Positions 25,470 through 34,255 of a DNA stretch of 64,000 nucleotides are shown here, one piece after another (positions within the stretch are counted from its first letter, which is position 1; every line of letters starts with the position of its first letter). This DNA is from Bacteroidales bacterium UBA2287 (GTDB lineage Bacteria; Bacteroidota; Bacteroidia; Bacteroidales; Tenuifilaceae). Both the position numbers and the translations under genes were made by a program. The notes below the pieces were generated by a model. The model searched no databases. It was not told the origin of the DNA and saw nothing but the letters and a program-made list of their open reading frames with translations. Location: NCBI GenBank assembly GCA_002345675.1, contig DDWL01000029.1:1-64000 (forward strand). The letters are read 5' to 3'.

Positions 25470-26789
25470 TTACTGTATTGAACTTGCTCCGCCAAAACCA
25501 ATAATCCTTTCGTACTTGGCACCAAGTGGCTTATAGTAGAAGAAGGCAGTGTACGAATTTTCTGTATCGAAATGGCTGCCCTCAAAGTACGAAATATCGA
25601 CCTCCCCTGTTTTCTCGTTGGCTAATATGTAGCTGAAGCTGTATGCCCCCTGTTTAAGCAACTTGGTAATTTCGTACGATTTGCTTTCGTGGCTGTAGGT
25701 CATAATGTTACTGGTACTTAGCTGCCAGTTTGTTAGCTCTCCATACAGGTACACATTCCAGCCCTTGTCGACAGGCATTTTTGAAATTAAACTAAAGTAA
25801 ACCCAAGCATAATCGGCCTCAAGGTGACTTTGCTGGCTGTTTTCCTTTGCCATTACGTAGCGTCCGTTCATGTCGGAGTAATAGCTGTACTTCAAACTAC
25901 TTTTGCTTTCGGCTGGCTGCAGCAAAACTTGAAACTTGCCAGCATAAAAATCGACATTTTTAACTCCCTGTGCCGGGAAACGAATATTGCGAATGTCGAA
26001 AAGGCGGAACTCGTTACCCGATTCGAAAATAAAAACATCGGGGTTTGAGTATTCGAGCTCGGTTTGCCTAATTATGCTTGGCCTTGTTGCCGACTGGCAA
26101 TTTTGAAAAGGGTAATTTTGGCATACCACAAGTTTTGTTTCGCCCAAAGGGTTCGAAATAGGAATGTTGCCATAGTTAACTTTCACTTCAACTTTTTGGC
26201 CCGAAATCATTTTATCGCCTGCCGAGGGTTTTCGAACAATAGTTTTTACGTCGGCAAGGGGTTCGAAAACAGCAAATCGTTTTTGTAGTATAATTTTGTC
26301 GGGGTTATATCTGCTAAAAACTCGAATTACGTAATTTCCCGAAATTTTAAGGGTAATATCCTCATTGGGAATTTCGAGCCTGCAGTGCATATAGTTAAAA
26401 ACAGTACTGGTGGAGTAGGAGTAGTCCTTAATTTCGTTAACCTCAAAACCCGACTGGAAATCGGAGAAGTATAGCTTGCTATCTTCCCAATTCGAGTTAC
26501 AATGGGTAATTGAGTATGAGTAAGTATCGGTGTTTTCACCAATATCGTCGAACGATAGCAATATTTTATCTTTACTATTAAGTTCAATAATAGGAGAACT
26601 CAACTCCCAACCTAATTTATAAAGCCTAAGGCTTTTAATATTTTCAGCTTCGATAAATTCAAAAGTATTTTTTTCGTCGCTTTGAACAAATGAACTATTT
26701 ATAGCGTTGTTAGCAGCATAACAATAAGAATTTTTTACAACTATTTGTAGCGCAATTGCTATTATTGTTATAAATTGAAGTATTTTCAT
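25470..26789 (-). CDS. Type IX secretion system plug-like protein (DUF5103)
   Basis: A 439-residue exported protein with a signal peptide (about residues 1-26). The N-terminal half has the DUF5103 core: KSLRLYKLGWELSSPIIEL, SYSITHCNSNWEDSKLYFSDF and YNPDKIILQKRFAVFEP. The C-terminal part is beta-rich, with a DKGWNVYLYGELTNW segment. In Flavobacterium a protein of this kind plugs the SprA translocon of the type IX secretion system. Its presence fits with the gliding/T9SS C-terminal domain protein at 47814. The other T9SS core genes are not in this window. Confidence 0.85.
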   Translation of the reverse strand: MKILQFITIIAIALQIVVKNSYCYAANNAINSSFVQSDEKNTFEFIEAENIKSLRLYKLGWELSSPIIELNSKDKILLSFDDIGENTDTYSYSITHCNSNWEDSKLYFSDFQSGFEVNEIKDYSYSTSTVFNYMHCRLEIPNEDITLKISGNYVIRVFSRYNPDKIILQKRFAVFEPLADVKTIVRKPSAGDKMISGQKVEVKVNYGNIPISNPLGETKLVVCQNYPFQNCQSATRPSIIRQTELEYSNPDVFIFESGNEFRLFDIRNIRFPAQGVKNVDFYAGKFQVLLQPAESKSSLKYSYYSDMNGRYVMAKENSQQSHLEADYAWVYFSLISKMPVDKGWNVYLYGELTNWQLSTSNIMTYSHESKSYEITKLLKQGAYSFSYILANEKTGEVDISYFEGSHFDTENSYTAFFYYKPLGAKYERIIGFGGASSIQ

Positions 26790-26927
26790 TTTAAGTTGTG
26801 CTGTTGCAGTTTCAAAAGTAAACTATATTTTCGTTTTTTTTAACCCTTAGGTTAACAAGTTAAATAGTGTTTTATTTTGCCAAGTGTGCTAAAATTGTAC
26901 CAAACATATATTAAATGGGTTTTAGGT

Positions 26928-26951
26928 AAATATTGATATATATCAATATTT
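26928..26951 (+). promoter_or_regulatory. 24-bp palindrome with perfect FNR/CRP-type box upstream of nqrA
   Basis: A perfect palindrome with half-site AAATATTGATAT. Its core 26933-26946 is TTGAT-ATAT-ATCAA, the FNR consensus TTGAT-N4-ATCAA. The centre (26939.5) is about 62 bp before the transcription start predicted from the -7 element, a classical class I activator position for CRP/FNR proteins. Confidence 0.7.
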
Positions 26952-26967
26952 GCTTTGACTTTAAAAA

Positions 26968-26997
26968 TTGTAGTCAATTTTTAAATTTCTATCTTTG
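26968..26997 (+). promoter_or_regulatory. nqr promoter (-33 TTG, -7 TATCTTTG)
   Basis: TTG at 26968-26970, a 19-bp spacer and TATCTTTG at 26990-26997 match the Bacteroidota housekeeping promoter. Predicted start of transcription is near 27002, 20 bp before the nqrA ATG. Confidence 0.75.
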
Positions 26998-27021
26998 TTT
27001 TCTAATTTTAATACTAAAAGC

Positions 27022-28380
27022 ATGCCCGGTGTTATTAGGATAAAAAGGGGTTTAAATATACCTCTTAAAGGTGAAGCCGAGAAGGTTTTTTCGAGGGTCC
27101 CGCAAGCCGAAACCTATGCCGTTAAACCAACCGACTTTGCTGGGTTAACGCCCAAATTAATGGTTGCCGAAGGCGATAAGGTAAAAGCAGGTTCTCCGCT
27201 ATTTGTCGATAAGTACCGCCCTGAGGTTCAGTTTACTTCGCCTGTTAGTGGCGAGGTTATTTCGATTATTCGAGGCGAGCGACGTAAAATTCTTGAGGTT
27301 GTTGTTAAGCCAACCGAAGTTCAAGAGTACATTGAGTTTGGCAAAGCCAATCCCAAAACGCTTAAACGTAGCGATATTGTTGAACGTTTGCTTTTGAGCG
27401 GCTCGTGGCCGCTAATTAGGCAGCGCCCCTACGCAATTGTTGCAAATTCTACCGACATTCCACGAGACATATTTATCTCTGGTTTCGATACTGCACCACT
27501 TGCACCCGACCTCGATTTCTCGGTTAAGGACGAAAAGGAGGCTTTTCAAGCAGGAATCGATGCTCTTTCGATGCTTACAAATGGTAAAATTTACCTTGGG
27601 CTAAATAACGACTATCCTGCCAGCGACGTATTTACTAAGGCTAAAGGGGTTACAGTTAACTACTTTACTGGTCCTCACCCTGCTGGAAATGTTGGAATAC
27701 AAATTCACCATACTGCACCTATTAATAAGGGCGAAGTAGTTTGGGTTATTAACCCGCTAAATGTTATTATTATTGGCAGGCTATTTACAATGGGCGTTTA
27801 CGACACAACTAAAATTATTGCTGTTGCTGGTTCCGAGGTGCTTAAGCCAAGGTACTACATAACTAAAATTGGTGCGTCAATTACCGAGTTTGTTGCAAAC
27901 AATACAACTCAACCCACCGAAAAGCTTCGTTTTATAAGTGGAAATGTACTAACGGGTTCAAAAATTTCGGCTAATGGGCATTTGGGAATGTACGACAATA
28001 TGGTAACCGTAATTCCCGAAGGAGATTTTTACGAGTTTGTTGGCTGGGCTACTCCCGGTTTTACTAAGTATAGCAATACCCGAACATTTTTTTCGAAACT
28101 TTTACCCGATAAAAAATATGCCCTTCATACCAACATTAACGGAGGCGAAAGGGCTTTTGTAATTACTGGCCAGTACGATAAAGTACTACCAATGGATATT
28201 TACCCTGTTCATCTGCTCAAGGCAATTCTTGCTGGCGACATTGACAAAATGGAAAACCTTGGAATTTATGAGGTAGCCGAAGAGGATTTTGCCCTTTGCG
28301 AGTACGTATGCACATCGAAAGTTGATGTGCAAAATATTATACGCGAGGGCATTGACCTTATGATTAAGGAATTGAATTAG
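27022..28380 (+). CDS. nqrA: Na+-translocating NADH:quinone reductase subunit A
   Basis: Peripheral cytoplasmic subunit of the Na+-NQR respiratory pump, here 452 residues, the usual length. The N-terminus MPGVIRIKRGLNIPLKGEAE is a family hallmark. LAPDLDFSVKDEKEAFQAGID and TGPHPAGNVGIQIHHTAPI are also typical. An in-frame TTG at 26995 would extend it by nine residues, but it lies inside the -7 promoter element, so the ATG at 27022 is chosen. It is the first gene of nqrABCDEF, which couples NADH oxidation to sodium export. Confidence 0.97.
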   Translation: MPGVIRIKRGLNIPLKGEAEKVFSRVPQAETYAVKPTDFAGLTPKLMVAEGDKVKAGSPLFVDKYRPEVQFTSPVSGEVISIIRGERRKILEVVVKPTEVQEYIEFGKANPKTLKRSDIVERLLLSGSWPLIRQRPYAIVANSTDIPRDIFISGFDTAPLAPDLDFSVKDEKEAFQAGIDALSMLTNGKIYLGLNNDYPASDVFTKAKGVTVNYFTGPHPAGNVGIQIHHTAPINKGEVVWVINPLNVIIIGRLFTMGVYDTTKIIAVAGSEVLKPRYYITKIGASITEFVANNTTQPTEKLRFISGNVLTGSKISANGHLGMYDNMVTVIPEGDFYEFVGWATPGFTKYSNTRTFFSKLLPDKKYALHTNINGGERAFVITGQYDKVLPMDIYPVHLLKAILAGDIDKMENLGIYEVAEEDFALCEYVCTSKVDVQNIIREGIDLMIKELN

Positions 28381-28403
28381 TTTATAAATCAATATTTGTT
28401 CTA

Positions 28404-29573
28404 ATGAAGGCATTAAGAAACTACATAGACAAAATAAAGCCAACCTTTCAGAAAGGTGGAAAACTGGAAGCGCTTCATTCCACATTCGAAGCCTTCGAAA
28501 CCTTTTTGTTTGTGCCAAACAAGGTAACAACAGTTGGGGCACACATTCGCGATGCAATTGATATGAAACGTACCATGAGCGTGGTTGTTATGGCACTTAT
28601 GCCAGCGCTACTATTTGGTATGTGGAATGTTGGGTATCAGCATGCCCTGTCAACAGGAGCAGTAATGACTTTTTGGGAAGTATTTCTGTATGGATTTATT
28701 AAGGTATTTCCAATAATTGCTGTTAGCTACATTGTGGGCTTAGGAATTGAGTTTGCCTTTGCTCAGTCGCGCAAGCACGAAGTTAACGAAGGCTTTTTGG
28801 TAACGGGGATGCTTATTCCGCTTATAGTACCCGCCGATATTCCTCTTTGGATGGTTGCCATTGCAACTGCCTTTGCTGTAGTAATTGGCAAAGAAGTTTT
28901 TGGAGGAACTGGGATGAACATTTTTAACCCAGCACTTTTGGCGCGCGCATTTCTGTTTTTTGCTTATCCCTCATACATGTCGGGCGATAAAATTTGGGTT
29001 TCGGGAATGATAAAAGGCGAGGGGATTGTCGATGGCTTTTCGGGAGCAACCCCTTTAGCCAATGCAGCCGCACACCATATGGATAAAATTCCTTCTACTT
29101 GGGATATGTTTATAGGCACAATTCCTGGTTCCATTGGCGAAACCTCAACCCTTGCCATACTAATAGGTGCGCTATTTCTTATAATTACAGGAATTGGAAG
29201 CTGGAAAATAATGCTTTCAACCGTTCTTGGAGGGTTATCAATTGGTTTCCTTTTCAACATTTTTGCTGTTAACCCATTTATGGAAATTCCTGCTTGGCAT
29301 CACCTAATAATGGGAGGCTTTGCCTTTGGTGCAGTATTTATGGCAACCGATCCTGTGTCGGGAGCTCAAACCGAAAAGGGGAAATGGATTTATGGCTTTT
29401 TAATAGGATTTTTTGCTGTATTGGTAAGGGTTTTAAACCCAGCCTATCCCGAAGGAATGATGCTTTCGATTCTTTTAATGAATGCCTTTGCACCTTTAAT
29501 TGACCATTACATTATTGAGGCAAGCATTCGAAGAAGGCATAAACGCGCAGCAATTGCAGCTAATAACCGCTAA
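28404..29573 (+). CDS. nqrB: Na+-translocating NADH:quinone reductase subunit B
   Basis: Integral membrane subunit of 389 residues with about nine or ten helices. The covalent FMN site is visible as DGFSGATPLANA with T216. Other landmarks are GKEVFGGTGMNIFNPALLARAF and the C-terminal FAPLIDHYIIEASIRRR. NqrB carries flavin and takes part in Na+ translocation and quinone binding. The preceding gene nqrA ends 23 bp upstream and nqrC starts 11 bp downstream. Confidence 0.97.
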   Translation: MKALRNYIDKIKPTFQKGGKLEALHSTFEAFETFLFVPNKVTTVGAHIRDAIDMKRTMSVVVMALMPALLFGMWNVGYQHALSTGAVMTFWEVFLYGFIKVFPIIAVSYIVGLGIEFAFAQSRKHEVNEGFLVTGMLIPLIVPADIPLWMVAIATAFAVVIGKEVFGGTGMNIFNPALLARAFLFFAYPSYMSGDKIWVSGMIKGEGIVDGFSGATPLANAAAHHMDKIPSTWDMFIGTIPGSIGETSTLAILIGALFLIITGIGSWKIMLSTVLGGLSIGFLFNIFAVNPFMEIPAWHHLIMGGFAFGAVFMATDPVSGAQTEKGKWIYGFLIGFFAVLVRVLNPAYPEGMMLSILLMNAFAPLIDHYIIEASIRRRHKRAAIAANNR

Positions 29574-29584
29574 AATAATAAACA

Positions 29585-30337
29585 ATGAATAAGCGTAGTA
29601 ACATATATATTTTCGTTTACTCTGGGGTAATGGTAATAGTAGTTGCGGCTCTTTTAGCTTTGGCTTCAACTGCTTTAAAACCATTTCAGCAACGAAATAT
29701 CGAAACGGAAAAAAGGCTCGACATACTTAAATCGATTGGTATGGCTCAGGAAGCCGCCACAGCTCCAAGCAAGCATTCGTATGTTGGCGACCAGTATACC
29801 AAGTACATAGTTGAACAGCTGGTTATAAATTCAAAAGGGGAACTAATTAATGGTATTGAAGCTTTTCGAATTGACCTAAAGGTTGAAATGGCTAAACCAA
29901 TTACCGAAAGAAACTTGCCGCTGTTTGTTGCACAACTCGACAATAGCACTAAAAAGTTCATAATACCTCTTTTAGGCCGTGGCTTATGGGGTCCAATTTG
30001 GGGCTATATTTCGCTAAGCGAAGATTATAATACCATTTATGGTGCATCGTTTGCCCACAAGGGCGAAACGCCAGGCTTGGGCGCCGAAATATCGACCGTT
30101 GTCTTTCAGGAGCAATTTAAAAATAAAATGATTTTTAACAACGGAAACTTTGTTTCGGTAAAAGTTGTTAAAGGTGGCGCAGGCGAAAATAATCCTTATG
30201 GAGTTGATGCCGTTTCGGGCGGTACAATTACAAGCGTTGGGCTTGAAGAAATGATAAAGGATTGCCTTGAAGGGTATCAGTCGTTTTTTGTTAAAAACAT
30301 GAAAAAAGAAACTGAAAGTTATGAGCCAGAAAGTTGA
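29585..30337 (+). CDS. nqrC: Na+-translocating NADH:quinone reductase subunit C
   Basis: A 250-residue subunit with one N-terminal helix (about residues 12-32) and a periplasmic FMN-binding domain. The FMN-attachment motif is VSGGTITSVG with T214. GLWGPIWGYISLSEDYNTIYGASFAHKGETPGLGAE is the typical core. The tail overlaps the start of nqrD by 17 bp, which implies translational coupling. Confidence 0.96.
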   Translation: MNKRSNIYIFVYSGVMVIVVAALLALASTALKPFQQRNIETEKRLDILKSIGMAQEAATAPSKHSYVGDQYTKYIVEQLVINSKGELINGIEAFRIDLKVEMAKPITERNLPLFVAQLDNSTKKFIIPLLGRGLWGPIWGYISLSEDYNTIYGASFAHKGETPGLGAEISTVVFQEQFKNKMIFNNGNFVSVKVVKGGAGENNPYGVDAVSGGTITSVGLEEMIKDCLEGYQSFFVKNMKKETESYEPES

Positions 30338-30983
30338 AAAAGAGCCGTTGTTCTCTTCGAAGAACGTTAAACTAATTACCGACCCCATAAACGTTACAAA
30401 TCCAGTTACCGTTTTGGTACTTGGTATTTGTTCGGCACTTGCTGTTACGGTAAAACTTAAGCCAGCTTTTGTTATGGCTCTCTCGGTTATTGCAGTAACT
30501 ATTCTTGCCAATGTAATTACCTCGGCGTTACGAAAGGGAATTCCTCCCCGTATCCGTATAATTGTGCAGCTTGTAGTTGTTGCAGCACTTGTAATTCTTG
30601 TCGACGAGGTACTTAAAGCCTTCGTTTACGATGTAAGCAAGCAGCTGTCGGTTTTTGTTGGATTAATTATTACCAACTGTATAATTATGGGTCGCATTGA
30701 AGCATTTGCTCTTGGAAACAAACCTTGGCCTTCGGCACTCGACGGGCTTGGAAATGGTATTGGCTACGGCGTAATTCTTATTGTGGTTGCTTTTTTCCGC
30801 GAACTACTTGGCTCGGGAACCCTTTGGGATTACCAAGTAATTCCCGATTCGTTCTTTATTAAGAATGGCGGTTTTTACGAGAATAACGGGCTATTCATTC
30901 TTCCTCCAATGGCGCTAATACTGGTTGGAGTTATTATTTGGATTCAGCGAAGCTGGAAAAGGCAACTTGTAGAAAAAAACTAA
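30321..30983 (+). CDS. nqrD: Na+-translocating NADH:quinone reductase subunit D
   Basis: A 220-residue membrane subunit with six helices, homologous to RnfE. LITDPINVTNPVTVLVLGICSALAVT is the first hallmark, and TNCIIMGRIEAFALGNKPWPSALDGLGNGIGYG contains the Cys proposed to bind iron between NqrD and NqrE. The N-terminal extension SQKVEKEPLFSSKNVK is usual in Bacteroidota. It begins inside nqrC. Confidence 0.96.
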   Translation: MSQKVEKEPLFSSKNVKLITDPINVTNPVTVLVLGICSALAVTVKLKPAFVMALSVIAVTILANVITSALRKGIPPRIRIIVQLVVVAALVILVDEVLKAFVYDVSKQLSVFVGLIITNCIIMGRIEAFALGNKPWPSALDGLGNGIGYGVILIVVAFFRELLGSGTLWDYQVIPDSFFIKNGGFYENNGLFILPPMALILVGVIIWIQRSWKRQLVEKN

Positions 30984-31001
30984 CAAGCTAACTATTAGGC
31001 T

Positions 31002-31619
31002 ATGGAAAACCTTATCAGCATATTTGTCAAGTCAATTTTTGTTGACAACATGATTTTCGCCTACTTCCTAGGTATGTGTTCGTACCTAGCAGTGTCGAAA
31101 ACCGTTAAAACCTCTACAGGACTTGGAATTGCCGTAATTTTTGTGCTAGGCATAACCGTTCCTGTGAACTACTTAATTCAAAACTTTCTTTTAGGACTGG
31201 GAGCACTAACGTGGATTAGCAGCAGCTTTGCCGACCTCGACCTTAGTTTCCTTTCCTTTATAATGTTCATTGCCGTTATTGCATCAATGGTGCAGCTGGT
31301 TGAAATGATTGTTGAAAAATTTTCACCTTCGCTTTATAGTTCGTTAGGAATATTTTTACCGCTTATTGCAGTAAACTGCGCAATTCTTGGCGGTTCGCTT
31401 TTTATGCAGGAACGCGAGTACGCAAACCTAGCCGAAGTAACTGTTTTTGGGCTCGGTTCGGGTGTGGGCTGGTTTCTTGCCATTGTTGGCATTGCTGCCA
31501 TTCGCGAAAAGTTGAGCTATTCAAATGTACCAGCCCCGCTGCGTGGATTGGGTATAACCTTTATTCTTACAGGGTTAATGGGCCTTGCTTTTATGACATT
31601 TATGGGTATTAAGTTGTAA
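31002..31619 (+). CDS. nqrE: Na+-translocating NADH:quinone reductase subunit E
   Basis: A 205-residue membrane subunit with six helices, homologous to RnfA. It starts NLISIFVKSIFVDNMIFAYFLGMCSYLAVSK, with the Cys of the iron site, and continues to PLIAVNCAILGGSLFMQER with the second Cys. NqrD ends 18 bp upstream and nqrF begins 16 bp downstream. Confidence 0.97.
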   Translation: MENLISIFVKSIFVDNMIFAYFLGMCSYLAVSKTVKTSTGLGIAVIFVLGITVPVNYLIQNFLLGLGALTWISSSFADLDLSFLSFIMFIAVIASMVQLVEMIVEKFSPSLYSSLGIFLPLIAVNCAILGGSLFMQEREYANLAEVTVFGLGSGVGWFLAIVGIAAIREKLSYSNVPAPLRGLGITFILTGLMGLAFMTFMGIKL

Positions 31620-31635
31620 TTCAATACAGTAAGTT

Positions 31636-32895
31636 ATGATTATTCTATCATCGAGTTTTTCTATTATAGCGCTGGCAATACTGGTGTTTCTTGCAGTAAT
31701 TATACTTCTTGTTAGCGTGCTGCTATACGCAAAGAAAAAGTTAACACCTCAAGGAGAGGTTAAGCTAACCATTAACCACGAAAAGGAAATTATTGTCGAG
31801 CCAGGTGCTACAGTTCTTAATACCCTAAGCGGAAACGGAATATTTTTGCCTTCGGCATGCGGTGGCGGCGGAACTTGTGGCATGTGTAAATGCCAGGTAA
31901 CCGAAGGTGGGGGCTCAATTCTACCTACCGAAACGGGCTTTTTTACCCGAAAGCAACAGCACGACCAATGGCGCTTGGGTTGTCAGGTTAAAATTCGTGA
32001 GGACATGAAAATTAATGTTCCCGAAGAGGTTATGGGCATTAAAAAGTGGGAGTGCGAAGTGGTTTCGAACCGAAATGTTGCCACATTTATTAAGGAGTTC
32101 GTGGTTAAACTGCCCGAAGGCGAAAAGCTCGAATTCCGTTCGGGTGGGTACATTCAAATTGATGTTCCAAAGCTTGAGGTCGATTTTGCTAAGGATATTT
32201 TTGTTGAAACCGAGTACCGTGACGAGTGGGATAAATTCAATATGTGGGATTTGAAAATGAAGAATTCCGAGGAAACATACCGAGCATACTCCATGGCCAG
32301 TCACCCTGCCGAGAATAACATTATTATGCTTAACGTTCGTATTGCCACACCACCTTGGGATGCAAAAATAAAAGGATTTCAAAAGGTGAACCCCGGAGTT
32401 TGTTCAAGTTTTATTTTCTCTCGAAAACCTGGCGATAAAGTTTATATAAGTGGTCCTTACGGCGAATTCTTTATTAAGGATACCCAAAACGAAATGATGT
32501 TTATTGGTGGTGGAGCTGGTATGGCACCAATGCGTTCGCATATTTTTCACCTCTTTAACACGGTTCAAACTGGCCGAAAAGCATCGTTTTGGTATGGAGC
32601 ACGCTCGAAGCGCGAAATATTTTACGAAGAGCACTTTAAGGCCATTGAGAAAAAGTTCCCAAACTTTAACTTTCACATTGCACTTTCGGAACCAAAACCC
32701 GAGGATAACTGGGATGGCTACGTAGGTTTTATACATAAAGTAATTCAGGATAACTATTTGTTTAAGCATCAGGCCCCCGAGGATATTGAGTATTACCTTT
32801 GCGGACCTCCCATGATGAACGACGCAGTATTTAAAATGCTATACGATCTTGGGGTTCCCAACGAAATGATTGCCTTCGACGATTTTGGAGGATAG
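31636..32895 (+). CDS. nqrF: Na+-translocating NADH:quinone reductase subunit F
   Basis: A 419-residue entry subunit that takes electrons from NADH. One N-terminal helix (about 5-27) anchors it. The 2Fe-2S ferredoxin domain has SACGGGGTCGMCKC and the fourth Cys in RLGCQVKI. The FAD site is in RAYSMASHPAE, the NADH site in FIGGGAGMAPMRSH, and it ends FDDFGG as in other NqrF proteins. It closes the operon and is followed by a hairpin with a T-run. Confidence 0.97.
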   Translation: MIILSSSFSIIALAILVFLAVIILLVSVLLYAKKKLTPQGEVKLTINHEKEIIVEPGATVLNTLSGNGIFLPSACGGGGTCGMCKCQVTEGGGSILPTETGFFTRKQQHDQWRLGCQVKIREDMKINVPEEVMGIKKWECEVVSNRNVATFIKEFVVKLPEGEKLEFRSGGYIQIDVPKLEVDFAKDIFVETEYRDEWDKFNMWDLKMKNSEETYRAYSMASHPAENNIIMLNVRIATPPWDAKIKGFQKVNPGVCSSFIFSRKPGDKVYISGPYGEFFIKDTQNEMMFIGGGAGMAPMRSHIFHLFNTVQTGRKASFWYGARSKREIFYEEHFKAIEKKFPNFNFHIALSEPKPEDNWDGYVGFIHKVIQDNYLFKHQAPEDIEYYLCGPPMMNDAVFKMLYDLGVPNEMIAFDDFGG

Positions 32896-32912
32896 CAAGC
32901 AATTACAATATT

Positions 32913-32952
32913 AAAAAATCCCACTCGGTTTCAATTCGGGGGGGATTTTTTT
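32913..32952 (+). terminator. Intrinsic terminator of the nqr operon
   Basis: AAAAAATCCC (32913-32922) pairs with GGGGATTTTTTT (32941-32952) with an inner CTCGG/TTCGG region, ending in a T-run. It starts 17 bp after the nqrF stop. Confidence 0.8.
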
Positions 32953-32980
32953 GTTGCCCATTTGCAAGTAAATAACACAA

Positions 32981-33187
32981 CGCTGCCGCACGATTGCATC
33001 GTGTGGCAAATAAGTATTTGCAGTAGCACTTTCTTATAAACCCTTCGCTGCCGCACGACTCCTGTCGTGTGGTATATAAGTATTAGTAGTAGCACATACT
33101 TTTAAACAACAAAACCCAGCGCAATGGCTGGGTTTTTCTTTGTCTTTTATTACTTCGTTACCACACGACAGGAGTCGTGCGGTAGCG
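32981..33187. repeat. Three copies of a GCTGCCGCACGA...TCGTGTGG hairpin repeat
   Basis: Copies 1 (32981-33029) and 2 (33046-33094) are direct, about 49 bp each, with the pattern CGCTGCCGCACGA, short loop, TCGTGTGG, then an AATAAGTATTxGnAGTAGCAC tail. Copy 3 (33161-33187) is inverted and matches copy 2 except one base. Together with the nqr terminator and the 33111 hairpin they occupy the 369-bp gap 32896-33264, which holds no gene. Confidence 0.8.
33111..33137. terminator. Bidirectional intrinsic terminator
   Basis: AAAACCCAGC (33111-33120) pairs with GCTGGGTTTT (33127-33136) over a 6-nt loop, followed by T. A-run and T-run on either side allow use by the nqr side (+) or the toxin-antitoxin side (-). 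Confidence 0.75.
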
Positions 33188-33264
33188 GGGTCACATCGGA
33201 TTTGCAACCGAGCGCCCTTTGGGAGTAACCGAGAGCCGGATGATATATTCGGCTCGACCAGAAT

Positions 33265-33579
33265 TTAAATATTCTTTCGTTTTTTGGGGTGCCTGTGGGT
33301 GTGGGCAATATTTAATATCCTGATTTCGTTATCTAAAACCTTGTATATGATTAGATAATCCCATTTGCAAATAGAACGGTATTCGTCGGGCAGATAATCT
33401 AAGTATCGCTCCTTCGAATATCCTGCGAAGTTTTTAAGGCTTTTGCATTGCTCAATGATGCCTTTTCTAACGTATTCGGCGGTTGATGGTGAGGCGTGTT
33501 CTTTTAGGTAAAGTACCACATCGCGTAAGGACTCCTTCGCTTTTAGCGAAAAGATAACCCTTTCTTTCTTCATTACCAT
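33265..33579 (-). CDS. RelE/ParE family toxin
   Basis: A 104-residue (or 102 from the second Met at 33573) toxin of the RelE/ParE superfamily. It has the expected helical hairpin (AKESLRDVVLYLKEHASPSTAEYV) followed by a beta-sheet ending in YRSICKWDYLIIYKVLDNEIRILNIAHTHRHPKK, typical of ParE. The start overlaps the antitoxin stop by 7 bp (ATGGTAATG), a usual coupling for such pairs. Whether it targets gyrase (ParE) or ribosomal mRNA (RelE) cannot be told from sequence alone. Confidence 0.88.
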   Translation of the reverse strand: MVMKKERVIFSLKAKESLRDVVLYLKEHASPSTAEYVRKGIIEQCKSLKNFAGYSKERYLDYLPDEYRSICKWDYLIIYKVLDNEIRILNIAHTHRHPKKRKNI

Positions 33580-33821
33580 GCTTCCGACTCTTTCTCGAGT
33601 TTATCGATGGTAATATATTCTCCCCTTTCAATTTGCTGTTCGGCTTCCTTCAAATCATCTAAAAGTTGGCTTTTTTTAACTGACTTTCCAACATGAAAGC
33701 CAACTACCGTATCGTCTTTCTTTGCGTATTCTTTTGCTAATGAATGCACCATTCTTAAGAACCGCTCATCGGCATAGTTTATATACTGCTGAACCTCTTT
33801 ACGTAAAGTTGTTGCTGTCAT
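33573..33821 (-). CDS. Antitoxin of the RelE/ParE pair
   Basis: An 82-residue protein upstream of and overlapping the toxin gene. It has an N-terminal helical part (TTLRKEVQQYINYADERFLRMVHSLAKEYAKKD) and an acidic, probably unstructured C-terminus (KEAEQQIERGEYITIDKLEKESEAW) that would wrap the toxin. No classical RHH or HTH motif is obvious, but the size, order and overlap fit a Bacteroidota antitoxin. Confidence 0.82.
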   Translation of the reverse strand: MTATTLRKEVQQYINYADERFLRMVHSLAKEYAKKDDTVVGFHVGKSVKKSQLLDDLKEAEQQIERGEYITIDKLEKESEAW

Positions 33822-33935
33822 GGCAATTGTTTTATCTCATACAAATTTAACGATTAATATTCATTTTTGTTTGCATTCAACTGGTAGAAATTTTCCCAAC
33901 TTGTTATGTAGGGTAGCTGGAACCGCCTTTTAAAT

Positions 33936-34046
33936 AGGACGAAGTTGCAAACTTCGCCCAGCTAGGGGGGGAGCGTTTTCTTTCTTGCGGGCGGTCGGGA
34001 GACCGCCGTTTAGCCAGGACGAAGTTGCAAACTTCGCCCAGCTAGG
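33936..34046 (+). repeat. Two direct 31-bp repeats (AGGACGAAGTTGCAAACTTC type)
   Basis: 33936-33966 and 34016-34046 are identical over 31 bp and preceded by related ACCGCC sequence. Each contains the palindrome GAAGTTTGCAACTTC-like hairpin (GAAGTTGCAAACTTC). Between them is a GGCGGTC/GACCGCC hairpin. They occupy the 434-bp gap 33822-34255, which has no gene. Confidence 0.8.
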
Positions 34047-34185
34047 ATTTTTTTATTGACATTTTGTGAGTAAATATTTTACCATTCATTTTTATTAAAT
34101 ACTTGTAGTGTTTTATAGCATAATATATATCACATAACAATTTGCATTAGTCGTTTTATTTTTTTGCTTTGCGACGCTTTAAAAG

Positions 34186-34199
34186 ATGATTTACATCAA
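34186..34199 (+). promoter_or_regulatory. Near-consensus FNR/CRP-type site before the lipoprotein operon
   Basis: ATGAT-TTAC-ATCAA differs from TTGAT-N4-ATCAA at one base. It lies 57 bp before the first start codon of the lipoprotein/TonB-receptor operon. No clear TAnnTTTG was found downstream of it, so function is uncertain. Confidence 0.35.
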
Positions 34200-34255
34200 T
34201 TGGCGGGCATAACCGAAAGTCCCTTAACGAGTAGGAAACCTTAAATGAATTTTAC

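Noticed and set aside
26995..27021. TTG start of nqrA at 26995
   Set aside because: It lies inside the predicted -7 promoter element, and the family starts at MPGVIRIKRG, so the ATG at 27022 is used.
33936..34046. Attachment sites of an integrated element
   Set aside because: The direct repeats are only 80 bp apart with hairpins between them and no integrase. They look like ordinary intergenic repeats.
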